Assembly: GCA_903910555.1 (NCBI GenBank)
Contig: CAIVZZ010000011.1
Coordinates: 1 to 48,528 of the forward strand
Reading direction: 5' to 3'
From: an uncultured Gemmatimonadota bacterium
GTDB taxonomy: Bacteria > Gemmatimonadota > Gemmatimonadetes > Gemmatimonadales > Gemmatimonadaceae
Length of the DNA: 48,528 nucleotides
Part shown: one piece after another, positions 32,436 through 42,068 of the stretch
How the letters are laid out: the number at the start of each line of letters is the position of its first letter
Position numbering within the stretch: position 1 is the stretch's first letter
The notes under the pieces: model-generated
What the model was told of the DNA's origin: nothing
The model's database searches: none
The model's input: the letters and a program-made list of their open reading frames with translations, nothing else
Made by a program: the position numbers and the translations under genes

Positions 32436-35400
32436 ATGACGATCTTCGAGCTTATCGCGCGTGAACGTGCCCGTGTCGCACAGCTGGTGCGCGCGGATGC
32501 GTGGACGCGCGCCGCAGTCGCGCTCGTCGCGGCGCTGACGCTCGGTGCGCTCTTGCTTGGCGGGTCGCGATGGATCGCGCTCCCGCGGATTGTGCCGTTC
32601 TTGGTCTGGGCGGTCGCGATTGCCGCGGCGGTGTATCTCGTGCGGCGCGGCGTGGACGCGCTGCACCGCGTGGCGGCGAGTGTCGCCGTCGCCGACGCGG
32701 TGGAGCGCGAGCAGAAGATGCGCCGCGGCGCGGTACGCGGAATTATCGAACTCTCGGGCGACACCAGCGCCTTTGCGGCGTACGCAGCACGGCGTCTCGG
32801 CGAAACGCTCGCGAGTCGCGGCAGTGCGCTCGCGCCGGAATTGCAGCGGCGACTGCGGCGCGGCGCCATGGGCGCCGGCGCGGTGCTCGTGCCGGTGGTG
32901 CTCATTGCGACGTTCGTTGCGGCGAAGCGCCCTGATGGTTTTCGTGCGCTCGCGCATCCGGTTGACGCATGGCGCGGCGCGCTGCTGCCGCGCCTGAAGA
33001 TTTCTGACGCGCCGTCGCGCGCGCTGCGCGGGTCGACGCTGAAGCTCACGGTGAGCGCGAGTGGACGTTCGAGCGTCTCGCTGCGCCGGCGTACGACTGG
33101 AAATGCGTGGGTTGAGACCGCGCTCGAGGTTTCGAACGGCACGGTGAGCACAGAGCTAGGTCCGCTCGATGCCGATCTCACGCTCGTGGCGAGCGACGGC
33201 CGCGCGGTGAGTGATACGGTTGTCGTGCGTGTTGTGGACCGGCCCTTTCTTGGCGATGTCGCGGTGCGCGCGACGTATCCGGCGTATCTGCATCGTGCCA
33301 GCGAGGCGTTGCCGGGCGATGCGCCTATCCGCGTGCCGAAGGGAACAGAGTTGGAGATTGAGGGGCACGCGTCGGAGGCGCTTGCCTCGGTGTGGCTCGT
33401 CGCCGCGCATGACAGCATCAAACTTGCGCCATCAGAGCGCCGTTTCAGCGGACGCTTCACTCCGTCCGCAACCGGGACCTGGGGATGGAGCGCGCGCGGC
33501 GCGAGCACGGCGATCGCGGATGTCCCCGCGCCGCTTACGGTGGAAGTGGTGCCGGATTCAGCACCCGTCGCGGAGATTCTCCAGCCGGCGTCGGACAGTC
33601 TCGCCCTCCCGAACGTGAAAATCGAAATGCAGCTCGTGGCGAGCGATGACCACGGCTTGCAGTCGGTGACGCTGAAGACGTGGAAGGTCACGCGCGCCGG
33701 AGTTGCGCAGGCCGCGAGTGCTGCGAAACTCGCCGGCGGCGGGATTCCCGACTGGGCTGGTGTGGTCACGCTCGATCTCGCCGCGTTCCCGCTCGATCCG
33801 GGCGACGCTGTGCATGTGCAGCTCGTTGCGCGCGATGAATCGCCGGCTGGCCAGGAAGGACTGAGCCGGGAGCTGATTCTTCGCGTGCCGGCGACGGATG
33901 AACAGCGCGCAGCGGCTCGTGCAGCCGGTGATTCTGCGGCGGCACGTGCGGCCGCCGCCGTGAAGGCGCAGGGCGGACTTCAGCAGCGTACGGCCGACGC
34001 TGCGCGCGCTGCGGCAACCGCGAATCAGGCGACCGGCGCAAAGCCCGGCGACCCGATGAAGTACGAGGGCGCGCAGCAGGCCAAGGCGCTCGCGACAGAA
34101 CAGAAAGAGATGGCCGCGCGCGTACAACAGCTGCAACAGGCGTCGAAGATGCTGGAGGATCGCCTGCGCGCGGCCGGCGCGCTCGACACGAATCTCTCTG
34201 CGCAACTGCGTGAGGCGCAGAAACTTTTGCGCGAGGCACTGACACCGGAGATGCTCGAGGCGCTGAAAAAGCTCGACAACTCCGCGCAGCAGCTCTCGGG
34301 CGATCAAGCCAAGCAGTCGCTGCAGCAGCTCTCGGATCAGCAGAAGAAAATGCGCGAAGCGCTCGAGAAGAGCGCGGAGATTCTCAAGCGCGCCGCGCTC
34401 GAGGGGTCGATGCAGACGCTGAAGGACGAGGCGACGGAGCTCGCGAAGAGTGAGCGCGCGCGGGCGGACAGCGCGAAGTCGGGATCGCCGATGCCTGACG
34501 ACGCGAAGCGGCTGCAGCAGCGCACCGATCAACTCGCGAAGGATCTCGAGCAGCTCAAGGAGCGGCTCAAGCAGGAGAACGCAGATCCTGCGGCAAAGAA
34601 AGCAGATGAGGCGCTGAAGGATCTCGAGCAGGCGCAGAACGCGCTCGAACAGAAGGGCGGCGCGCAAAGTCCGCAGCAGCAGAAAGGTCAGCAGGGTCAG
34701 CAGAACCAGCAGACCGGCCAGTCAGGCGGCCAGCAACAGAGTGGCCAGCAGGGCGGGCAGCAGGGCGGCCAGCCGCAGAACGGCCAGCAGCAGGGGAGCA
34801 AGCCGAGCGGCCAGCAGCAGAGCGGTCAGCAGCAGAGCGGTCAACAGAGCGGTCAACAGAGCGGCCAGCAAAGTGGACAGCAGGGCAGCCAGCAGTCAGC
34901 GAATCAGGCGGCTGACGCGATGGAGCGTGCGTCGAAGGCGCTGGGCGAAGGCCGCAAGCAGCAGGTCGACGAATGGAAACAGGAACTCACGGGCGAGCTC
35001 GACCAGTCGCTGCAGGAAATGCTGCAGCTCGCGCGCGAGCAGGACGGCCTCGCAGATAAAGCCAAGAAAAATCCGATGGATCCGAACCTGCGCGGCGAGG
35101 AAAGTGCGCTGCAGCAGGGTGTGCAGAAAGCGTCGGAGCGGCTCGGCTCACAGGCGAAGCGTTCTGCTCTCGTCTCGCCGCGGTCGACGCGCGCGATGAG
35201 CGACGCAGAACAGAAAGTGGAGCAGGCCGCGCGCGACGCGGGCGATCCGCGTACGGCAACGCAGGCCTCGCAATCGATGAGCGACGCCGCCAATGCGCTG
35301 CGCCAAACGGCTGCAGCGCTCGCGCGCGATCGTGAACGGGCGGGGAATTCGCAATCAGCGTCAGGACTTCCCGAGCTGCTCGCGCAGCTGCAGCAGCTCG

Positions 35401-35912
35401 CGCAGCAGCAGGGGTCGCTCAACGGGCAGATGCAGAGTCTCGTGCAGCAGGCCGGCGCGCAGAAAGGCGGGCAGGGTGTGTCGCCGGACATGCAGTCGAA
35501 TGCGCGGTCGCTCGCGAAATCACAGCGTGATGTCGCGAACCAGCTCGATGAAGTTGGCGATGCCGACGCGAGCGGCCGCGCGGCCGAACTCGCACGTGAA
35601 GCGCGGCAGCTCGCGCAGACGCTTGAGCAGGGCGCCGTGGATCCCACAGTGCTCGAGCGGCAGCAGCGCCTGTTCCGCCGCATGCTCGATGCGGGGCACA
35701 CGCTGGAGAACGATCAGAAAGAGGAATCCGGTAAGCGCGAATCGCGTCCGGGCGATCAGAACAATCCGTTCCTGCCGCAGGGCGGCGTTGCCACCGGAAA
35801 AGCCGCGGAGAAGTATCGCGTCCCCGACTGGAACGAACTGCGCGGGCTGAGTGCGGACGAGCGCCGGTTGGTGATCGAGTATTTCCGCCGGCTCAACGGC
35901 GACAAACCTTGA
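32436..35912 (+). CDS. DUF4175-type large membrane protein with Gln-rich coiled coil
   Basis: The protein has 1158 residues. There are three membrane segments near residues 25-48, 50-70 and 148-168, then a beta-rich extracytoplasmic region (to about 490) with Ig-like strands. Long charged coiled-coil helices (about 500-1060) follow, and a Gln/Gly/Ser-rich tract at about 745-830, of repeated SGQQ and GGQQ words. The end is conserved-looking (YRVPDWNELRGLSADERRLVIEYFRRLN). DUF4175 proteins occur beside DUF4159 genes and MoxR/vWA modules. The role is unknown, possibly envelope assembly. Confidence 0.82.
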   Translation: MTIFELIARERARVAQLVRADAWTRAAVALVAALTLGALLLGGSRWIALPRIVPFLVWAVAIAAAVYLVRRGVDALHRVAASVAVADAVEREQKMRRGAVRGIIELSGDTSAFAAYAARRLGETLASRGSALAPELQRRLRRGAMGAGAVLVPVVLIATFVAAKRPDGFRALAHPVDAWRGALLPRLKISDAPSRALRGSTLKLTVSASGRSSVSLRRRTTGNAWVETALEVSNGTVSTELGPLDADLTLVASDGRAVSDTVVVRVVDRPFLGDVAVRATYPAYLHRASEALPGDAPIRVPKGTELEIEGHASEALASVWLVAAHDSIKLAPSERRFSGRFTPSATGTWGWSARGASTAIADVPAPLTVEVVPDSAPVAEILQPASDSLALPNVKIEMQLVASDDHGLQSVTLKTWKVTRAGVAQAASAAKLAGGGIPDWAGVVTLDLAAFPLDPGDAVHVQLVARDESPAGQEGLSRELILRVPATDEQRAAARAAGDSAAARAAAAVKAQGGLQQRTADAARAAATANQATGAKPGDPMKYEGAQQAKALATEQKEMAARVQQLQQASKMLEDRLRAAGALDTNLSAQLREAQKLLREALTPEMLEALKKLDNSAQQLSGDQAKQSLQQLSDQQKKMREALEKSAEILKRAALEGSMQTLKDEATELAKSERARADSAKSGSPMPDDAKRLQQRTDQLAKDLEQLKERLKQENADPAAKKADEALKDLEQAQNALEQKGGAQSPQQQKGQQGQQNQQTGQSGGQQQSGQQGGQQGGQPQNGQQQGSKPSGQQQSGQQQSGQQSGQQSGQQSGQQGSQQSANQAADAMERASKALGEGRKQQVDEWKQELTGELDQSLQEMLQLAREQDGLADKAKKNPMDPNLRGEESALQQGVQKASERLGSQAKRSALVSPRSTRAMSDAEQKVEQAARDAGDPRTATQASQSMSDAANALRQTAAALARDRERAGNSQSASGLPELLAQLQQLAQQQGSLNGQMQSLVQQAGAQKGGQGVSPDMQSNARSLAKSQRDVANQLDEVGDADASGRAAELAREARQLAQTLEQGAVDPTVLERQQRLFRRMLDAGHTLENDQKEESGKRESRPGDQNNPFLPQGGVATGKAAEKYRVPDWNELRGLSADERRLVIEYFRRLNGDKP

Positions 35913-35931
35913 GTCGCCCAGACAAGCGCGC

Positions 35932-37611
35932 GTGAATCGCACGCTCGCGTTCATCTCGTTGTTGGTCGCGCTCCCTGTCATCGCTTCAGCCCAGGCACAG
36001 ACCGCGGTGGTGAACCGCGCGTTCGATTTCGAGCAGGCAGGGCGGATGCGCGAGGCCGTCGGAGCCTGGCGTCAGGTGATTGCATCCGGCCAGACGGGGC
36101 AGGGAATCCTCGGCCTCGAGCGCGTGTTCGCTGCGCTCGCGCAGGACGACTCCGTCCTGCCAACGCTCGATTCGCTGCTCACGCAGACTCCGACTGACAA
36201 AGTCCTGCGTGGCGTACAGCTGCGCGTGCTGCGCTCGCTCGGGCGCGAGCGCGAGGCCCACCTTGCGTTCGACGACTGGGTGAAGCTCGTTCCGCACGAC
36301 GCAGCGCCCTATCGCGAATACGCCGGCGAGCTGCTCGCCGACGGGCGCGCGGCCGCGGCTGATACAGTTCTTCAGCAAGCGTCGGCGCAGCTCGGATCGA
36401 CCAAAGCGCTCGCGATTGAAGTCGCACAGCTTCGCGCGGCGCTCGGACTTTGGCCCGCTGCCGCCGCCGCTTGGCGCGATGCGATGGTCACCGAGGAGTA
36501 TCTCGAGCAGACCGTTGTGTATTCGCTTCAGGCCGCGCCGATCGCGCAGCGCGATTCTGTCCGCGCCGTGCTGCGCGCGTCGACGACGGCATCATCCAAG
36601 AGGGTTCTCGGCTCGCTTGAGCTTCAGTGGGGCGCCGCGCGCGACGGCTGGCGCGCGATCGCAACGCTGACGGTTGCCGACTCTGCGTTCAATACGTGGA
36701 ATGACTTTGCGCAGGACGCCGAGCGTCAGGGCGCGTGGCTCGCCGCGCGCGATGCGTACGCGGCGATGAACAAGATGCGCCCGACAGCGGCCACCGCCAT
36801 GCGCGCGGCGTCGATGGCGATCGCTGGTGGAGAGCCGGCGTCGGCGCTCGATCTGATCGCGTCGGCGCGAACACAGCTGCAGCCACTCGCGATTCGCACG
36901 CAGGTACTTCCCGTTCAGATTCGTGCGCTCACGCAGCTCGGCCGCGCGGCGGAAGCTGAAGCGCTCGTCGCGCACGACAGCGCGTCGCTCGACGCCGGCA
37001 CCAAACGCGCGTACTCCCGGCTCATTGCGTGGGGATGGATTCGCAGCGGCCAGGTCGAGAAGGCACGCGCAGCGATTGCGGGCGCGAGCGGTGACGACGA
37101 GGATGAAGTGACCGCGTGGATCGCGCTGTACGATGGTGATCTCGCCAAGGCGCGCGGTGGGCTGCGGCGGCCGACCGAGACGACCGCAGAGGTTCTCACG
37201 GCAATGGCGCTGCTCAGTCGCACAAAGGCGGACAGCTCGCGATCCGCCGGTGCGGCATTTCTCGCGCTTGCGAAAGGTGACAGTGCGCAGGCCGCAGTGC
37301 GGTTCGAGCGCGCCGCCGAAGAACTTCCCGACGCGGCGCCGCTGTTGCTCGCCCTCGCCGCGCGCGTGCAGAGCGCGCGGCATCAGGACGGCCCCGCGAT
37401 TGCGCTTTGGCAGCGCATTCTCAATCAGTACGCGACCGCGCCTGAAGCCGCCGAATCCGATTTGGAATGGGCCCGTACGCTGCGCCGGAAGGGCGATATG
37501 CCCGGCGCGGTTGATCACCTCGAGCATTTGATTCTTACTTATCCGCAGAGTGCGCTCGTGCCGCAGGCGCGTCGTGAACTCGAAGCCGCGCGCACCGGAA
37601 ACGCAGAATGA
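35932..37611 (+). CDS. Exported TPR-repeat protein
   Basis: A 559-residue protein with a signal peptide (LAFISLLVALPVIASAQAQ) and Ala-rich helical repeats typical of tetratricopeptide solenoids, such as AFDFEQAGRMREAVGAWRQV and the final DLEWARTLRRKGDMPGAVDH. It probably works in the periplasm as a scaffold. GTG start 19 bases after the DUF4175 stop; the end overlaps the next gene by 4 bases (ATGA). Together this suggests one transcript from rsmI through dinG. Confidence 0.8.
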   Translation: MNRTLAFISLLVALPVIASAQAQTAVVNRAFDFEQAGRMREAVGAWRQVIASGQTGQGILGLERVFAALAQDDSVLPTLDSLLTQTPTDKVLRGVQLRVLRSLGREREAHLAFDDWVKLVPHDAAPYREYAGELLADGRAAAADTVLQQASAQLGSTKALAIEVAQLRAALGLWPAAAAAWRDAMVTEEYLEQTVVYSLQAAPIAQRDSVRAVLRASTTASSKRVLGSLELQWGAARDGWRAIATLTVADSAFNTWNDFAQDAERQGAWLAARDAYAAMNKMRPTAATAMRAASMAIAGGEPASALDLIASARTQLQPLAIRTQVLPVQIRALTQLGRAAEAEALVAHDSASLDAGTKRAYSRLIAWGWIRSGQVEKARAAIAGASGDDEDEVTAWIALYDGDLAKARGGLRRPTETTAEVLTAMALLSRTKADSSRSAGAAFLALAKGDSAQAAVRFERAAEELPDAAPLLLALAARVQSARHQDGPAIALWQRILNQYATAPEAAESDLEWARTLRRKGDMPGAVDHLEHLILTYPQSALVPQARRELEAARTGNAE

Positions 37612-38873
37612 AAAAGTTGATCAGTGGAGCGTTCGTATTTGCGATGCTCCTGCTCGCCTCGCCGCTCGCCGCGCAGCACTTGCTCGTGCCGATGGATGAT
37701 TCACAGCAGAATCATCTCAAGGCGTACGGGCTCACGTTCTTCGCGCTGAAGGCTGGCGATAAAGCCGAGTGGTTCCTGAATTATCGCAGCGGAAGCTTTT
37801 TGCTTCCGGATGATCCCGCGCTCCGCCGCAAGGCTGCGCTTGATGGTGTGACCGTGCTGCCGATCGACGAGAGCGCCGTCGCCGCGGCGCGAAAAGAGAT
37901 CGCCGCCGGCAACATGGATGCGATCACGCTCGAAAAGGCGCCGCACATCGCCATCTACGCGCCGGCGAAATCACCGCCGTGGGATGACGCCGTCACCCTC
38001 GCGCTCAAATACGCCGGCATCGAGTACACCCAGATTTGGGATGACGAGATCCTGAAGACGGATATTTCCAAGTTCGACTGGATCCATCTGCATCACGAAG
38101 ATTTCACCGGCCAGGAGAACAAGCTCCACCTCGGATTTCGCGACGCGCCCTGGTTCATCGAGCAGCGCGACAATGATCTTGCGGCCGCGCAACGCAACGG
38201 TTTCTCCAATATCCCTGCATTGAAAAAAGCCGTCGCCGGACGTCTGCATGACTTTGTCGATAAAGGCGGTTTTCTGTTCGCCATGTGTGGCGCGACGGAA
38301 ACACTCGAACTCGCCATGGCCGCGCAGAATGTCGATATCGCCGGCCCGTTCTTTGACGGCACACCGATGGATCCGGACGCCGATTCGAAAATGGACTGGA
38401 CCCGCGCGTTTGCATTTCAGAATGCGCACCTCGAGATGTCGCCCGGCGTCAACGCGATGAGCGACATCGACGGCCATCAGGTGAACGTGCCGACACGCCG
38501 CCAGCCGCTTGGTCAGTTCACGCTCTTCAATTTCTCGGCGAAGTTCGATCCCGTTGCATCGATGCTCGTGCAGAATCATCGTCAGGTCATTCCGGATTAC
38601 TACGGCGTGACCACCTCGTTCAATAAATCGGTGTTGAAGCCGGGCGACGTTGTGCTCGCCACCGAAGATGGCGCGCCATGGGTGAAGTATCTCCATGGCG
38701 ATTACGGCAAGGGGTCGTGGACCTATCTCGGCGGTCACGATCCCGAAGATCCGCAGCACAACATCGGCGCGCTTCCGACAGATCTTTCGCTGCACCCGAA
38801 CTCGCCCGGCTACCGGCTGATTCTGAACAACGTGCTCTTTCCGGCCGCGAAGAAGAAGCCGCGCAAGACGTGA
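37608..38873 (+). CDS. Exported protein of the type often named asparagine synthetase B (not an AsnB)
   Basis: A 421-residue protein with a signal peptide (MLLLASPLAAQ). It has MDDSQQNHLKAYGLTFFAL, WFLNYRSGSF, WIHLHHEDFTGQ and LFAMCGATETLELAM. The pattern is that of a ThuA/glutamine-amidotransferase-like fold, with Cys, His and Glu present around MCGATE. Homologues in Bacteroidota carry the name asparagine synthetase B, but the protein has no PP-loop or glutaminase-synthetase architecture, so that name should not be used. It shares the operon with DUF4159, which may have a related fold. Function unknown. Confidence 0.75.
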   Translation: MKKLISGAFVFAMLLLASPLAAQHLLVPMDDSQQNHLKAYGLTFFALKAGDKAEWFLNYRSGSFLLPDDPALRRKAALDGVTVLPIDESAVAAARKEIAAGNMDAITLEKAPHIAIYAPAKSPPWDDAVTLALKYAGIEYTQIWDDEILKTDISKFDWIHLHHEDFTGQENKLHLGFRDAPWFIEQRDNDLAAAQRNGFSNIPALKKAVAGRLHDFVDKGGFLFAMCGATETLELAMAAQNVDIAGPFFDGTPMDPDADSKMDWTRAFAFQNAHLEMSPGVNAMSDIDGHQVNVPTRRQPLGQFTLFNFSAKFDPVASMLVQNHRQVIPDYYGVTTSFNKSVLKPGDVVLATEDGAPWVKYLHGDYGKGSWTYLGGHDPEDPQHNIGALPTDLSLHPNSPGYRLILNNVLFPAAKKKPRKT

Positions 38874-41404
38874 GCGCAGGCGCCACTCACGAGACAAATC
38901 GAATCGGAGTCGGGCCGGCGAAGGCGATGCGCACGACGATCGCGCTCGCCGGCGGCAATGAAGTTTGCTTTGCCTGCCAGGTCGGCCCCGATGGTGTGAT
39001 CACCGGCGCGCGCCCCGTTGCGCGCGGTGACGTGAGCAGCGTCCTCGCGCTGCCGGGTTTCGCGCAGCGCGGCGAGATGCTCGTACACAATCATCCCAGC
39101 GGCGTGCTCGAGCCGTCGGGCCCCGATATGGAAATCGCCGCACGCGTCCATGGCGACGGCATCGGATTCGGCATCATAGACAATCTGGTGACCGCCATCT
39201 GCGTGGTGGTCGAAGTCCCCCGCGAGAAGGAACGCGTCGCGCTCGATCCGGCGCAAATCGGCGCGATGCTTGGTCCCGATGGCCCGGTGGCCGCGCATCG
39301 CTCGCTGCTGTCCCAGCTCGGCCGCTTCGAAGATCGCCCGAGTCAGCGCGAGATGGCCGAGCGAATCGCACGCCTCTACAACCTCGGCGGGATCGCGCTG
39401 ATCGAAGCCGGCACAGGCGTCGGCAAATCGCTCGGCTATCTCATTCCTGCTCTGCGCTGGGCCGCGGCAAACGGTGAGCGAACGATCGTCTCCACGAATA
39501 CGATCACGCTGCAGGAGCAGCTCGTCGGAAAAGATCTTCCGTTCCTGAAGGAGGCGCTCACCGATCAGTCCGTGCGGTTTGCGCTGCTCAAGGGATGGAG
39601 AAACTATCTCTGCCTCCTGCGCCTCGAGCAGGCGAGAGGTTCCGGGCAAACGCTTTTTGCGGACGAAGCCGAATCACAGCTCGCCGCGCTCGAGAGCTGG
39701 GCGGAGAAAACTACCGACGGCTCAACCGCCGATTTACCTGCGCCGCCGCGTCAGGATGTGTGGGATGAAGTTGCTGCGGAGCCGGATCTGTGTACGCGGC
39801 TCCGCTGTCCGCATTTCGACAAATGCTTTGTGTTCCGCGCACGCCGCCTGGCGGCGCAGGCAGATGTGGTCGTGGTGAACCATCACCTCTTGATGGCGGA
39901 CATCGCGGTGCGGCGCGCGTCGCAGAACTGGAGCGAGTCCGCCGTGCTGCCAGCGTACACGCGGATCGTGATCGATGAAGGTCATCACCTTGAATCGGCG
40001 GCGTCTGCGCATCTCGGACAAACCGTCACGCGTCGCGGACTGCAGCGTCTTTTTTCACGTCTCGAGCGGCGGGGGAAGGGGCTGCTTCCCGCACTGGAGC
40101 GCAAACTCGCGGCAGCGAATGATCTGCTCAGCGTGGCAAGCCTCGATCTTGTGCACCAGCGGCTCTATCCCTCGACGAGCGCGGCACAGCGGCTTTCCAC
40201 CACGCTGTTCGACTTGCTCGATGAGTGGATCACATCGAAGGCCGAGTCGCAGGTGCGTCTTACCGATGCGTTTGACGACGAGGCGATCTGGAAGGCCGGA
40301 CTCGATGCAACATTGGACGACTTGCTCAAAGAGATCGAACTGCTCGCCGCCGGCCTCCGGATGGTGCGCGACCGTCTCGAGACCGATACGAAGCGTGCGG
40401 AAGAACTCGCGCCCGTGCTGAACGAAGTGAGCGGTGTGTCGCGGCGGCTCGGGAACGCATCCGATGCGCTGCGCAGCGCGCTTCGCCCGGGGATCGACGC
40501 GAACTCGCGCGTGCGCTGGATCGAGGCAGGCGGCGCGCGCGAAGGAAGCGCTGAAAAGCGGAACGTGAGCGTCGCGTCCGTTCCGCTCGACCTCGCGCCC
40601 ATACTTCGTGAAGATCTTTTTCGTCGCGTTGAGACATGCATCGTGACGAGCGCGACTCTCGCGGTTGGCGACGGATTTGGATTTGTGGAGCGGCGGCTGG
40701 GGCTCGATCAGGATGATGTCGAGCCGGTGACAGCCGTGTTGCCGTCGCCGTTCGACTACCCGACGCAGGCCGTGCTGGCGATTCCTTCGGACTTCCCCGC
40801 GCCCAACGAAGATGGCGCGCTGCATTTCCGCAGAACCGTCCAGGCCGGCGCGGATCTCATCGAAGCGGCGGGTGGCGGCGTATTCCTATTGTTCACGAGT
40901 CACCGTGACGTGCGCGAAGCGGCGCAGGTACTTCGGGCATTGGGCGCGGACAGCCGGTGGCCGCTCCTCGTGCATGGTGAGGCGCCGCGCGATGTTCTCC
41001 TGCGCAGATTTCGTGAGCAGGGCGATGCGGTACTGGTGGGGACGGCGTCCTTTTGGGAGGGTGTCGACGTACCGGGGCGAGCGCTGCGCGGATTGCTGCT
41101 CTCGCGGATCCCGTTTCGTGTGCCCACGGAACCGGTTACCGCGGCGCAGTGTGAGGCGATCGAGGCGGCAGGCGGCGATGCGTTTGCCGATTACATGGTG
41201 CCGCACGCGGCGCTCCGCCTCAAGCAGGGGTTCGGCAGGCTGATACGCACGGCGACGGACCGCGGGGCAGTCGTTTTGTGTGACCCGCGCGTGCTGCGGA
41301 AGTCGTATGGGCGCGCCCTATTGAGCGGGCTGCCGCCGGCACGGAGACTGGAAGGAGATTGGGCCGCGCTCAGGGCGGAATTGACACGTTTTTACACAGA
41401 ATAA
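38870..41404 (+). CDS. dinG: DinG-family iron-sulfur DNA helicase with N-terminal JAB/JAMM domain
   Basis: The protein has 844 residues. Residues up to about 130 hold a RadC/JAB-type domain with the full JAMM motif HNHPSG then SGPD (about 71-85). The helicase follows: Walker A EAGTGVGKS at about 180-188, four Cys for a 4Fe-4S cluster at about 246, 306, 312 and 318, DEGH near 368-371, and motif VI GRLIRTATDRG near the C-terminus. DinG resolves R-loops and forked DNA. GTG overlaps the previous stop by 4 bases. The fusion hints at a protease or scaffold role beside the helicase. Confidence 0.9.
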   Translation: MSAGATHETNRIGVGPAKAMRTTIALAGGNEVCFACQVGPDGVITGARPVARGDVSSVLALPGFAQRGEMLVHNHPSGVLEPSGPDMEIAARVHGDGIGFGIIDNLVTAICVVVEVPREKERVALDPAQIGAMLGPDGPVAAHRSLLSQLGRFEDRPSQREMAERIARLYNLGGIALIEAGTGVGKSLGYLIPALRWAAANGERTIVSTNTITLQEQLVGKDLPFLKEALTDQSVRFALLKGWRNYLCLLRLEQARGSGQTLFADEAESQLAALESWAEKTTDGSTADLPAPPRQDVWDEVAAEPDLCTRLRCPHFDKCFVFRARRLAAQADVVVVNHHLLMADIAVRRASQNWSESAVLPAYTRIVIDEGHHLESAASAHLGQTVTRRGLQRLFSRLERRGKGLLPALERKLAAANDLLSVASLDLVHQRLYPSTSAAQRLSTTLFDLLDEWITSKAESQVRLTDAFDDEAIWKAGLDATLDDLLKEIELLAAGLRMVRDRLETDTKRAEELAPVLNEVSGVSRRLGNASDALRSALRPGIDANSRVRWIEAGGAREGSAEKRNVSVASVPLDLAPILREDLFRRVETCIVTSATLAVGDGFGFVERRLGLDQDDVEPVTAVLPSPFDYPTQAVLAIPSDFPAPNEDGALHFRRTVQAGADLIEAAGGGVFLLFTSHRDVREAAQVLRALGADSRWPLLVHGEAPRDVLLRRFREQGDAVLVGTASFWEGVDVPGRALRGLLLSRIPFRVPTEPVTAAQCEAIEAAGGDAFADYMVPHAALRLKQGFGRLIRTATDRGAVVLCDPRVLRKSYGRALLSGLPPARRLEGDWAALRAELTRFYTE

Positions 41405-41440
41405 GAAAAACATTTCACAAACTTCGGGGTAGATTCAAGC

Positions 41441-42055
41441 ATGGAACGTCCGGGAAAGATTGTGTGCGTCGGCCGCAACTATCGTGACCACGCCAAAGAG
41501 ATGGGGAACGACGTGCCCGTCGAGCCGATGCTTTTCTTCAAGCCGCCTTCGTCTGTCATCATGAACGGCGCCTCGATCGAGCTTCCGGCGGACGCAGGGC
41601 GCGTCGACTTCGAGGGGGAAGTCGGCGTCGTCATCGGTGCGAAGCTCTCCAAGGCGACCGAAGCGCAATGCGCCGCAGCGGTTCGTGGCATTGTCGCCGC
41701 GAATGACGTGTCGGCGCGCGAGTGGCAGAAGAACGATGGCCAGTGGGCGCGCGCCAAAGGATCGGACACCTTTCTTCCGCTCGGCGAGGAGTCGCGGAAG
41801 CCGCACGATCTCGGCGCACTCACGTTGGTCACCCGCGTGAACGGCGTTGAGCGCCAGCGGACGAGCACGGCCGAACTGGTCTTCCCGATCCCGACTCTGC
41901 TTTCGTTTATTTCGCGATATATTACGCTGCAACCGAATGATCTGGTGCTGACGGGAACGCCGGCCGGTGTAGGCCCGCTCGCAGCGAACGATGTGGTGGA
42001 GGTTGAAATCGTGGGGCATTCGCAGGTACGCAGCCCCGTGGTCGCCCTCGCATGA
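41441..42055 (+). CDS. Fumarylacetoacetate hydrolase family protein
   Basis: A 204-residue FAH-fold protein. Metal ligands fit Glu58 and Glu60 (VDFEGEVGVVIG) and Asp89 (AANDVSARE). The family signature GRNYRDHAKEM and the Lys in FFKPPSS are present, as is LTGTPAGVGPL. Small members act as acylpyruvases or oxaloacetate tautomerases/decarboxylases; which one cannot be decided here. A TAGATT box lies 5 bases before the ATG with no clear ribosome binding site. Confidence 0.9.
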   Translation: MERPGKIVCVGRNYRDHAKEMGNDVPVEPMLFFKPPSSVIMNGASIELPADAGRVDFEGEVGVVIGAKLSKATEAQCAAAVRGIVAANDVSAREWQKNDGQWARAKGSDTFLPLGEESRKPHDLGALTLVTRVNGVERQRTSTAELVFPIPTLLSFISRYITLQPNDLVLTGTPAGVGPLAANDVVEVEIVGHSQVRSPVVALA

Positions 42056-42068
42056 GCGCGCAGCCGAA

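Noticed and set aside
31691-33769. 692-codon open frame on the minus strand opposite rsmI, DUF4159 and DUF4175
   Set aside because: It is Ser/Arg/Ala-rich, without domains, and lies exactly antisense to three well-supported genes. It is explained by high-GC codon bias.
33558-34667. Leu/Arg-rich 369-codon frame opposite the DUF4175 coiled coil
   Set aside because: It is the mirror of a repetitive Gln/Glu/Leu coding region; no signal peptide, ribosome site or family motif.
37608-38873. Asparagine synthetase B
   Set aside because: Exported, too short, and lacking the SGGxDS loop and glutaminase domain; only the inherited name suggests it.
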